A DNA stretch of 64,000 bases from Arenibacter palladensis (GTDB lineage: Bacteria; Bacteroidota; Bacteroidia; Flavobacteriales; Flavobacteriaceae), in assembly GCF_900129275.1 (NCBI RefSeq), contig NZ_FQUX01000005.1, forward strand, positions 186,001-250,000. Direction: 5' to 3'. This document shows positions 45,349-54,198 of this stretch, one piece after another (positions within the stretch are counted from its first letter, which is position 1; every line of letters starts with the position of its first letter). Both the position numbers and the translations under genes were made by a program. Below the pieces are notes generated by a model. It saw only the letters and a list, made by a program, of their open reading frames with translations, was not told the origin of the DNA and searched no databases.

Positions 45349-45383
45349 AAAAAATGCGCAACTTTAGCAGTTGCGCATTTTTT
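45349..45383. terminator. Bidirectional terminator between thuA and uxaC
   Basis: Perfect stem AAAAAATGCGCAACT / AGTTGCGCATTTTTT around TTAGC. The T runs on both strands serve the convergent thuA (rightward) and uxaC (leftward) transcripts. Confidence 0.88.
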
Positions 45384-45423
45384 ATATCTTTCAAGATACA
45401 ATCACCGGACCGATCTTAAGCAC

Positions 45424-46830
45424 CTATTTATTAAAATCGAAGAAGTTTTTGGCGTTGTAATAGGAAATATCGGACACAATTTTTCCCAATAATTTTTCAT
45501 CGGCCGGCAACTCACCATTTACAACATCATTCCCAATTAAGTTGCACAGGATCCTCCTGAAATATTCATGTCTAGGAAAGGATAAAAAGCTCCTGGAATC
45601 GGTCAACATTCCAACAAAACAACTTAAAAGTCCCATATTGGACAAGGCGTTCATTTGTTTTTCCATTCCGTCTTTTTGATCTAAAAACCACCAACCGGAC
45701 CCAAACTGCACCTTTCCTTTAACGCTTCCATCATTAAAATTACCTACCATGGTAGCTATAACTTCATTATCGGCTGGGTTAAGGTTATAGATTATGGTTT
45801 TTGCCAATTGATCCGTTCTATCCAATTCATTTAGGAAACCGCTCAATGCGCGTGCCTGTGAAAAATCGCCTATGGAATCGAATCCTGTATCAGGACCCAA
45901 TTTGGACAAAAGCCTTTTGTTATTGTCCCTAATGGCCCCAATATGGAATTGTTGCACCCAACCTTTTTTGTGATAACTCCTTCCCAAGAACAACAACACC
46001 TGCGACTTAAAGTATTGGACCTCCTGCTCGGAGATGGCTTTCCCGTCCATAACCTTATTAAATACACTTTCCACATTAAAGGTTCCTTCCTGGAAATAAT
46101 ATAGTTGTTCCAACCCATGATCGGACAGCCTACCCCCCTGTTCATGAAAATAGTCGATTCGGTTTTCAAGAGCCGCCAACAAATCCTTGTAGGAGCTAAT
46201 ATTAATATTTGCGGACTTACCCAATTTTTCCATGTAGGCAACATAGGCACTTCCCTGTTCTATAGCAAAAGTCTTATCTGGGCGGAAGGTTGGAAAAACT
46301 TTTGGTGAAATCCCCTTTTGCCCAATGCTTTTGTGAAATTGAAGGTTATCTATAGATTCGTCCGTAGTACATAGAGACTCCACATTCTGTTGTTGCAACA
46401 ATCCTACGGTATTGTGGGATGTTTGCTGCAGTATGGCCGAAGTACGCTCATATATTTCCTCAGCATTATCTGGTCCCAACAACTCTTGAATCCCAAAATA
46501 ACGCTGCAGCTCCAAATGTGTCCAATGGTACAAAGGATTCCTTACCGTATAAGGTACTGTTTCAGCCCATTTAAGAAATTTTTCTTTGTCAGTGGCATTC
46601 CCGGTTATAAAGTGTTCATCTATCCCAAAAGCGCGCATGGCACGCCATTTATAATGATCTCCGGCCAACCAAGCTTGACTTATATTTTCAAAAACGCGAT
46701 TCCCATCAATTTCTAGGGGAGGTAAATGGTTGTGATAATCAATTATAGGCAATTCCTTTGCATAATTGTGATATAAGTTTTTGGCAAAATCGCTTTGCAA
46801 AAGAAAATCATCATTTATAAAAGTCTTCAT
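45424..46830 (-). CDS. uxaC: Glucuronate (uronate) isomerase
   Basis: Converts D-glucuronate to D-fructuronate (and galacturonate to tagaturonate), first cytosolic step of uronate catabolism. Amidohydrolase-like fold with the metal motif IIDYHNHLPP near residue 30, GDHYKWRAMRAFGI, YHWTHLELQRYFGI, FRPDKTF, QFHIGAIRDNN and the C-terminal SFLSFPRHEYFRRILCN. 468 residues. Together with the SDR and uxuA it completes glucuronate to KDG. No altronate enzymes (UxaA/UxaB) are present, so glucuronate rather than galacturonate is indicated. Confidence 0.95.
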   Translation of the reverse strand: MKTFINDDFLLQSDFAKNLYHNYAKELPIIDYHNHLPPLEIDGNRVFENISQAWLAGDHYKWRAMRAFGIDEHFITGNATDKEKFLKWAETVPYTVRNPLYHWTHLELQRYFGIQELLGPDNAEEIYERTSAILQQTSHNTVGLLQQQNVESLCTTDESIDNLQFHKSIGQKGISPKVFPTFRPDKTFAIEQGSAYVAYMEKLGKSANINISSYKDLLAALENRIDYFHEQGGRLSDHGLEQLYYFQEGTFNVESVFNKVMDGKAISEQEVQYFKSQVLLFLGRSYHKKGWVQQFHIGAIRDNNKRLLSKLGPDTGFDSIGDFSQARALSGFLNELDRTDQLAKTIIYNLNPADNEVIATMVGNFNDGSVKGKVQFGSGWWFLDQKDGMEKQMNALSNMGLLSCFVGMLTDSRSFLSFPRHEYFRRILCNLIGNDVVNGELPADEKLLGKIVSDISYYNAKNFFDFNK

Positions 46831-46902
46831 CTTACTACCGTAATTTAATTTTAATACTTAATCTACCTACTTTATCCTAGAATAGGAATATATTATCCTA
46901 TA

Positions 46903-49143
46903 TTATTTTCCGATCTGCTCGTATAATTCCTTTTCGGTATATTCCATACCGTCTTTTGAATTGACATCCCTAAGCTCCTTTATTTTTTCTGGTTTTAAGC
47001 CCTTAGGGTTCACAGAAAATGCGTTGGTCACATAGGATATTATATCCGAGATATCCTTATCGGTAAGATTCTTATTATACTTAAGTCCCGGCATTTGATG
47101 ATTTTCATCATACAATTCCCCTTTTATATTCAAGGGACCTTTAAGGCCGTGAAGAATTATAAGCCCCAATTGTTCCAAATGTGTAGAAATATACTCAGAA
47201 CCCACAAGTGGTGGTGCCAATCCGTGGATACCTTCCCCACTACTTGAATGGCAGGAGGCACATATTTGTCTAAAAAGTATGGCCCCATTGGTCCTTGAGT
47301 CTGCCCTGGCAACCTGGGTTGAGTAAATATAATTAGGTCTGTTCTTTTCTTGTCGTTCCAAACTTGCCGCGGCCAAAACATCTAGGTCGGTATTTTTTAG
47401 ATCGTCCATCTGCTCCAACTGTAATTTCAAAGCCGGTAGAACACCTTCGGAACCACTTAGTATAGCTTCTTGAACTATCGTATTATCTTTATACTTAGAG
47501 GACAAATCATAAATAAAAGGAAAAAATACTTCTTGATCATAATTGGCCCAGATTCCCAATGTGGTGGACAGATATAGATCTAACATGGGTTCATTCCTTT
47601 TCAATAGCTCGGCAAAAAGAACTTTTGCTTCGGGAACATTTTTTTCAGAGGCATACTCTTCCATTAATACAATGGCATGTGATGTAGCTTCGGGACCACC
47701 AGTTTGAGCCAACTCTTGCAGAAAGTCGAATGAGAGTGCGTTAAGGCCTTTTAACACATAGAGAGCGTGTAGTTGCGCCAATGGGCTATTATTGTCCACA
47801 GCCAATTTTTTGAGTTCGGGCAACACACCTTTGTCCTTTTTATGTATCAAATATTGTTGGGCCCTATCACGTATCCATCCGTTGGAATCCTTTAAAAGTA
47901 CCAACAATCGGGATGCAGATAAAGTCTCCAAGTCAGGAATATCCCTAGCAGGCTTATCTTTTGTCCGTACCCTTAATATCCTTCCATAATTCAATATGGT
48001 ATCCAATTTTTTCTCTGCCGATACCTTCTTTAAATAAGGGCTCAAAAATGCATAATGTTGAATTACACCTCTATGCATATCTACCACATACATATTACCA
48101 TCGGGTCCGTTGGACAAATTTACTGGCCGGAATCCTTCATCCGTAGAGGCCAAAAACTCTTTTCCCTGCCAGGCTTGTTTAGCCTCAACACGATCACCAT
48201 AAAAGGATAGGATATTTCTTTTTATCAAATTGGCCTCGGGTACACAAACAAAGACATTTTGATCATAATCAGCTGGGAACATTCCTCCCCTATATACCAA
48301 TGGTCCACATGCCGCTGTAACATTAACCAATAGACTGTCTTGATCTAAAACCCCTTCTTCATACCCACGGTTCACCGATGCCGCATGCAAGGGGTAAACC
48401 CGATTATCCTTCGTTAAGGTTTCGTCAACACCCTTTCTAGGAACAAAATATTTATTGCGGACCAACCTGTTGGGCAGTATATGATCTCCCAATAATTGGG
48501 TGGAATTGTTGTTGTAATATAGTCTACCAAAATTATCATGGGAAATTCCCCACTGCCCTCTGCTGGTTGTAGGCTCCTTATACCACACACCCTCCCTACG
48601 TTGATATCTGAAATTAGACTTGGCATTGTAAATCCAATTGTCCAAATTCATCATTAAACCATTGGGTTGATGTTCAGGGTTACCTACGGTAGCATACAGA
48701 GAATCTACTAGCACCTTATTTACTGGTTTATCATCTTCAATTTCAACAAACCAAAGATTAGGGGACTCCGCATATAGCAAACCGCCATATACAAGGGCCA
48801 ATGCCCTTGGCATTACCAAACTGTCCAAGAACGTTTTGGCATGGTCCATAATTCCATCATTATCACGATCTTCCAGAATCTTAATGGCTCCACTGGGCGA
48901 ATCTTCACCATCACCCTCTAAATTAAGCATAAACCCGGCCATTTCAGCAACCCAGATCCTGCCTTTGGAATCGAAATCTATAGCTACAGGAGCTGTCAAA
49001 AGGGGTTCGGAAGCTACCATTTCCAGCTCAAAACCTTCTTCCACCTTATAATCCTCAAGGGAGATTTGAGGTTCCTGGAAGGTTGGTTTACAAGAAATAA
49101 CGATAAGCGAAAGAGAAAGGAAAAAACAAAATGATAATCTCAT
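46903..49143 (-). CDS. PVC-type haem-binding dehydrogenase-like lipoprotein
   Basis: Large exported lipoprotein. I start it at 49143, which places MRLSFCFFLSLSLIVISCKP with lipobox VISC; an in-frame Met 9 codons upstream is less likely. Residues about 25-400 form a beta-propeller like the putative membrane-bound dehydrogenase domain (GRIWVAEMAGFM, NPEHQPNGLMMNLDNWIYN, GPDGNMYVVDMHRGVIQHY). About 420-570 is a HEAT-like helical region. The C-terminus is a cytochrome c domain with CASCH at about residues 628-632 and Met in QMPGL at about 684 as likely axial ligand. It could accept or pass electrons during periplasmic sugar oxidation. It lies 72 bases upstream of uxaC, on the same strand. About 746 residues. 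Confidence 0.8.
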   Translation of the reverse strand: MRLSFCFFLSLSLIVISCKPTFQEPQISLEDYKVEEGFELEMVASEPLLTAPVAIDFDSKGRIWVAEMAGFMLNLEGDGEDSPSGAIKILEDRDNDGIMDHAKTFLDSLVMPRALALVYGGLLYAESPNLWFVEIEDDKPVNKVLVDSLYATVGNPEHQPNGLMMNLDNWIYNAKSNFRYQRREGVWYKEPTTSRGQWGISHDNFGRLYYNNNSTQLLGDHILPNRLVRNKYFVPRKGVDETLTKDNRVYPLHAASVNRGYEEGVLDQDSLLVNVTAACGPLVYRGGMFPADYDQNVFVCVPEANLIKRNILSFYGDRVEAKQAWQGKEFLASTDEGFRPVNLSNGPDGNMYVVDMHRGVIQHYAFLSPYLKKVSAEKKLDTILNYGRILRVRTKDKPARDIPDLETLSASRLLVLLKDSNGWIRDRAQQYLIHKKDKGVLPELKKLAVDNNSPLAQLHALYVLKGLNALSFDFLQELAQTGGPEATSHAIVLMEEYASEKNVPEAKVLFAELLKRNEPMLDLYLSTTLGIWANYDQEVFFPFIYDLSSKYKDNTIVQEAILSGSEGVLPALKLQLEQMDDLKNTDLDVLAAASLERQEKNRPNYIYSTQVARADSRTNGAILFRQICASCHSSSGEGIHGLAPPLVGSEYISTHLEQLGLIILHGLKGPLNIKGELYDENHQMPGLKYNKNLTDKDISDIISYVTNAFSVNPKGLKPEKIKELRDVNSKDGMEYTEKELYEQIGK

Positions 49144-49371
49144 TAATATTGGAGGTTTGTATTCTGACATTTTGACAAGGCCACTAAATTAATACAGAGG
49201 CATTTAAAATACTAATGGATTAATAGATATTTGACGAAAAACAGACTATCCAAACAATACTTTATGATATTTTTAGAATATTAAGGTTATTAGGTCAAAG
49301 TTATTGGCAAGCAGAATGTGCCCTACCCTATAAGCGAAGCAAAACTATTAGGCAGAAAACTAAAGAAAACC

Positions 49372-49767
49372 TTACCCTTCAATTTCTTGGGCCAACTCTT
49401 TAATTTTTACATCTGTCAAGGGCTTGGCAATAAAACCATTGACCATATCGTATTTTTTGGCGCGCTCTATATCCCTGGAATCTACAGAAGAACTTAATAT
49501 ATATATCCTAATCCCCCTTTCCCGTGATATTTTGCCAAACTCATCCAAAAACTCCCATCCGTCCATTATAGGCATGTTCAAATCCAAAAAAATAACCTCA
49601 GGCAACTTCTCTTCCGATTCTATTAGAGGTGTAATTACATCCAGAGCTTCTTTCCCATTTTGACAGACCAGATAATCGGAAGCAAAACTATTATTCCTTA
49701 AAAGTATCTTGGAGCCAAAAACAAATATAGGATCATCATCAATTATGCATATGGTATTAATCGTCAT
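49372..49767 (-). CDS. Single-domain response regulator (receiver only)
   Basis: CheY-like receiver, 131 residues with no output domain. Acidic pair IIDDDP near the N-terminus, phospho-acceptor Asp in VIFLDLNMPIMDGWEFL, switch Ser in ILSSSVDS and the conserved Lys in FIAKPLTD. It is 190 bases downstream of the PAS histidine kinase on the same strand and is presumably its partner. Lacking an output domain, it may act by protein contact or as a phosphate sink. Confidence 0.92.
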   Translation of the reverse strand: MTINTICIIDDDPIFVFGSKILLRNNSFASDYLVCQNGKEALDVITPLIESEEKLPEVIFLDLNMPIMDGWEFLDEFGKISRERGIRIYILSSSVDSRDIERAKKYDMVNGFIAKPLTDVKIKELAQEIEG

Positions 49768-49958
49768 TCCTGAAAATATTGTTTATTCATGCATTTAAAA
49801 AATACATTTCTTGTTATCCTATAGAATTTGTTGGTTACTAATATAATTTATTTTTCCCAAATAGGAACCCTAATGTTTATTAACAAATTGTTACATATTA
49901 TACCAAACTGCGTATATATTTCTTCAGCATCACTATCCACCAATACTGAACTCACACC

Positions 49959-52900
49959 TTACCCAGCAATTCGAAAATATGCGGTGAATTTAGTACCCTT
50001 CTTTAACTCACTTTCAACCTCTATCCTACCTCCCATGGCCTCTATCTGATTCTTACTGATAAAAAGTCCGATACCACGTGCTTCTGGGTGACTATGAAAT
50101 GTTTTATACATCCCGAAAAGCTTGGAACCATGCCGTTCCAAATCGATTCCAAGTCCATTATCCTCAAAACTCAAAAAGGCATATTCCCCTTTTGTCCCAC
50201 TAGTAATTTTCAATTCTGGCAGTCGTTCGGGAGATTTATATTTTAGAGCATTGGTAATCATATTTAGAATAATACTCTCCAAATAGGCATGTACCGCCAA
50301 TACATTAATATTGGAATCAACCTCCGCAATAACTGTGGCTTTGTTTTTCTTTACCAAGGGATCAACAGTCTTCATTGCCTTTTGGACCCTTCTTAATAAA
50401 TTTTGAGAAGTTAAGGTTGAGCTTACTTGTGAATTTATCTCCACAATCTCACTTAGCTGGCGAATAGTTTCATTCATATTATCCGAAACCACCTTAATAT
50501 TACGGCAGTATTCATTTTCAAGAACTTTGGGATCATCTTGAACTGCCAGATCCAAGAGCATGGAAATATTGCTGGTATGCGATCTTAAGTTATGGGAAAC
50601 GATATGCGCAAAATTGGTAAGTCGGTTGTTATGCTCGGTTAGATTTTCAGTCATTTGTTTTTTATCGGAAATATCTTGGATTTGGGCCACAAAATGCATG
50701 AGTTCTCCCTTATCGTTCTTTACAGCGGCTACTGCCTCATAAATCCATAAATAGCTTCCATTCCTATGTCTGCAGCGCTTTTCCATTTTAAACCCATCTA
50801 GGGTAACAATAGTCCTTTCAAACAGATCTTTTGCTGATTCCACATCCTCAGGGTGCACAAAATCGAATACCGTTCTTTCAAGAATCTCCTTTTCTCCATA
50901 GCCTAATATCTCACAGATTTTCGGGTTGGCCTTTTGCAGTCTTCCCTTTAAATCTATAACAACCATACCAATAGCGGCATGCTCAAAAGTTGTTCTAAAT
51001 ATTTCTTCGCTAAAAGCAAGTTCCAATTTTAATCGCTTTTCACGGTCAATATCCTGCATAAGCCCAGATATCCGGATACATTTCCCATCTTTAAATTCCG
51101 GCACCCCAATATGACGCGCCCAAAATATTCCTTTCGACTTACTTAAAATTTCAGATTCAAAATCGAAACTTTTACCCTCCGCTACAGCCAAATTCAAAAT
51201 TTCTGTAATTCGATCCTTATCCTTTTCAAGGGCGTAATTGGCAATTGAAAATTCCAGCTTATGTGGCTTATAGTTATCGGCCTCCAACATATTTATGAGA
51301 TTCTCACTCCAGGTCACCTTATTCTCCTGAGGTAAATATACCCATGAACCTATCTTCCCTATTTCATGGGAACGCTCCAAGAGATTTTTATTTTCTATTA
51401 GTAATAATTCACTTTTCTTACGATCGGTAATGTCCTCAACCTGGGACAATAGATGCATATATTCCCCCTTATCGTTTTTAATGGCAGACAAGGAGTGATT
51501 AACCCAAATAATCTCCCCATTTTTATGTACAAACCTCTTTTCTACCTTATAAGAATCCCTTTTCCGTTGCAAAACCTCGTACAGTAAGGCCTGTGATTTT
51601 GCATAATCGTCGGGATAAGTAATATTTACCAGGGTAAGTTTACGCAATTCCGCCTCAGAATAACCAATAATACGGCTAAGACTACTGTTGGACTTCTGCA
51701 AATTTCCGTTCAAATCGATAAAGGCCATACCATGCTGGGCATGTTCAAAGGTCTGCCTCATTTCCTCTTCCTTGACCGCTAAATCCTTTGTGGTCCTTGT
51801 CTTTTCATCAATATCCTGAAAAAAACCATATAATCTGGTACAGACCCCATCCACCATTTCTGGAATTCCTATAGTTCTGGACCAAAATACCCTTTGGGAA
51901 GTAGTAACCACCTTTAGTTCAAGATCAAATCCCTCTCCTTGTTCAACAGCCCTTCCTAAAGCATCTATAAGGGTTTCCCTATCCTCCCCTTCCTGAAAAA
52001 AAGGATATACTTCCTCTAATGTAGGTTTATAATCTTCTGACACCTCTACCATTTTTTTTATGGTAGGACTCCAATGAACATTATTTGTAACCAAATCCAG
52101 CTCCCAAATCCCAATGCGAACCGCATCGTTGATGCGCTGCATAACCTGGGCGTTATGGGCCAGCAACAATTCATTTTGCTTGCGCTCCGTTATATCCTGC
52201 ATCTGGGAAACATAATGTATTACCTGCCCTCGATCGTTATGAATAGCGGACATGGATATGTTGGCCCAAATAACGGAACCGTCCTTATGTATAAACCGAT
52301 GTTCTAGTTTTATATTTTTATGCTTGCCTTGGAATAATTCTTCTATATACTTTCTGTTCAATTTTAAGTCCTCGGGATGCGCCATGTTGGCAAGGTCCAT
52401 CTTTTGCAGTTCTTCCTCGGTGTAACCTAAAATAAGGCATAAACTTTTGTTTGCCTTTAATAGCCTATTTTCAATATTAATTAAGGCCATTCCCATGGCA
52501 GAGTGGTTAAAGGTCTGTCTAAATTGCTCCTCCCTAAACTTAATTTCCAGTTGCACCTTTTTAATTTCATCAATATCCTGAATTAGCCCGTACAACCTTA
52601 AAGACTTATTCCCCTTGTATTCGGAAGCACCTATAACCCTTACCCATTTCAATTTGCCTCTCTGCATTCTTATTTGCAATTGCTCATCAAACTCCATTGG
52701 TTTTTGAAGGGATTCTGAAACAACCTTCTTTATGCGTTCACGATTTTCACCTTCCAAATAGAAATCCAAACCAGCTTCCACTGTTGGTGTATAATCTTCC
52801 GACACCCCATGTATTTGCTTATTCACCTTGCTCCAGAAAACAGTGTTTTCCTGTTCATCTACTTCCCAATAGCCAATTTTCGCAATTTCACTGGACCTCT

Positions 52901-53756
52901 CAAAAAGATTCTTATACTTCTCCAATAAAATTTCGTTGATTTTACGACTACTTATATCATAATGAATGCCCGATACTATTTCCGGATGACCGTCTGCACC
53001 GTATTTGGTAACCTCTCCACGACTTAAAACCCAAACCCAATGTCCCATTTTATGAAGCATTCTAAATTCTACCTCGTAAATACCACTTTCTTTTATATGA
53101 TTTTCCAAGGAAATATCTATCCTCTCCATATCCTCTGGATGAACCAGATTTAAAAAAGTATCATAGGTTAATGGTTCCAGTTCCACCAAGGTATATCCGA
53201 ACATATTTGCCCATCTTTCATTACAAACAACCTTCCCGGTTACAAGATTACCCTCCCAGACGCCGATATTGGCACCTTTGATTACATTTTCGTAATAATC
53301 CTTGTTGATCTGTAATTGCCTTTCACTTTCCATGTACCTATCTATACATAGAGCTGTACCAATAAGGCCTAGGCAATCTTGGGATTCGTCAGCAACCAAT
53401 TTGCCCCTGAGGTTTAGCCAAATATAATGTCCGTCCGCATGACTCAACCGTACATCAATGTTCAGTGGATTATCAAGAGATTTATTCTGAAGGCCTTGAC
53501 AAGAACTTTGGATCCCCTCTATATCCTCTGGATGAACCAAAGACAAAAAATCTACCTGAACAGCTGTCCTCGGGTGTGAAGAATAACCGAGCAATTGGGA
53601 AAATTTATCGCTGATAAAGCTCTTTTCAGGATGTGCTAAATTCCAGCACCAAAGACCATCCATTAAACTTTCTCCTGCAAAATTGAAAAAATCATCTTCC
53701 TTTTTTAAAAGATCATTAAATGTTTTTTTTAGTGCAGTGATGTTGTTTTTTGGCAT
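49959..53756 (-). CDS. Sensor histidine kinase with eight PAS domains
   Basis: Soluble (no transmembrane segment seen) hybrid-free sensor kinase, 1265 residues. Eight PAS/PAC domains occupy about residues 25-1035. The last six alternate between two types: domains 3, 5 and 7 contain an IGxW opening and close with QDID; domains 4, 6 and 8 open with H-x-x-x-GM and close with an ED/QDI(T/S) segment. The kinase core follows: H-box FAHIVSHNLRSH with phospho-acceptor His1055, N-box MITNALKY (Asn1169), G1 EDNGLGID and G2 ARGIGLFISK. A receiver gene lies downstream. The stimulus is unknown; PAS domains often bind haem, flavin or small metabolites. Confidence 0.92.
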   Translation of the reverse strand: MPKNNITALKKTFNDLLKKEDDFFNFAGESLMDGLWCWNLAHPEKSFISDKFSQLLGYSSHPRTAVQVDFLSLVHPEDIEGIQSSCQGLQNKSLDNPLNIDVRLSHADGHYIWLNLRGKLVADESQDCLGLIGTALCIDRYMESERQLQINKDYYENVIKGANIGVWEGNLVTGKVVCNERWANMFGYTLVELEPLTYDTFLNLVHPEDMERIDISLENHIKESGIYEVEFRMLHKMGHWVWVLSRGEVTKYGADGHPEIVSGIHYDISSRKINEILLEKYKNLFERSSEIAKIGYWEVDEQENTVFWSKVNKQIHGVSEDYTPTVEAGLDFYLEGENRERIKKVVSESLQKPMEFDEQLQIRMQRGKLKWVRVIGASEYKGNKSLRLYGLIQDIDEIKKVQLEIKFREEQFRQTFNHSAMGMALINIENRLLKANKSLCLILGYTEEELQKMDLANMAHPEDLKLNRKYIEELFQGKHKNIKLEHRFIHKDGSVIWANISMSAIHNDRGQVIHYVSQMQDITERKQNELLLAHNAQVMQRINDAVRIGIWELDLVTNNVHWSPTIKKMVEVSEDYKPTLEEVYPFFQEGEDRETLIDALGRAVEQGEGFDLELKVVTTSQRVFWSRTIGIPEMVDGVCTRLYGFFQDIDEKTRTTKDLAVKEEEMRQTFEHAQHGMAFIDLNGNLQKSNSSLSRIIGYSEAELRKLTLVNITYPDDYAKSQALLYEVLQRKRDSYKVEKRFVHKNGEIIWVNHSLSAIKNDKGEYMHLLSQVEDITDRKKSELLLIENKNLLERSHEIGKIGSWVYLPQENKVTWSENLINMLEADNYKPHKLEFSIANYALEKDKDRITEILNLAVAEGKSFDFESEILSKSKGIFWARHIGVPEFKDGKCIRISGLMQDIDREKRLKLELAFSEEIFRTTFEHAAIGMVVIDLKGRLQKANPKICEILGYGEKEILERTVFDFVHPEDVESAKDLFERTIVTLDGFKMEKRCRHRNGSYLWIYEAVAAVKNDKGELMHFVAQIQDISDKKQMTENLTEHNNRLTNFAHIVSHNLRSHTSNISMLLDLAVQDDPKVLENEYCRNIKVVSDNMNETIRQLSEIVEINSQVSSTLTSQNLLRRVQKAMKTVDPLVKKNKATVIAEVDSNINVLAVHAYLESIILNMITNALKYKSPERLPELKITSGTKGEYAFLSFEDNGLGIDLERHGSKLFGMYKTFHSHPEARGIGLFISKNQIEAMGGRIEVESELKKGTKFTAYFRIAG

Positions 53757-54198
53757 AAAATACTCCTTAAAAATAATACGTGCAATTTCCCAAACATTCC
53801 ATGGGCGATGAGTTACCTTTTATCTTATAATTCCCACTAAAACCAATAAAGAAATGCCCAATAAGACACTTTTATTAGCTACATTAAATTGCTACTTGAA
53901 AGGAGAGGGGGGAGTACCTTGTAGTCGTAACAGAATTCCCAATCGGCATTGGACCATTGCCGTTATTGTACTTTTACCAATATGGTCCAATATAAACTAT
54001 GAAACCGATAAATCTAAAACGATTTCAAAACTGATAAATTATATTGATATTCTAATATTACTAAATTAAATCCATTAAATTCCCACCAACGGTCAATAAT
54101 AATAAGATGGCCACAAAAAAGGATAGGTTATTTCCAACACTGTTAAACTATCCTTTTTGTGGCCATTTAGGCAATCCTATATACTTTTTTTCTTAACA
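53757..54198. other. Intergenic region between the kinase gene and ppc
   Basis: 442 bases. Contents: the terminator of ppc at 54107-54166 and, nearer the kinase, its presumed promoter, for which I see no exact TAnnTTTG match. A 71-codon rightward reading frame at 53854-54069 has no recognisable features and is not called. Confidence 0.5.
54107..54166 (-). terminator. Long hairpin terminator after ppc
   Basis: Near-perfect stem: ATGGCCACAAAAAAGGATAG pairs with CTATCCTTTTTGTGGCCAT (one extra A in the left arm), separated by about 21 bases. It lies 33 bases after the ppc stop and ends that leftward transcript. Being symmetric it can also act on the other strand. Confidence 0.8.

Noticed and set aside
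53854-54069. 71-codon rightward frame in the kinase-ppc gap
   Set aside because: No ribosome-binding site, no domain, no promoter motif; the composition looks like non-coding AT-rich DNA.
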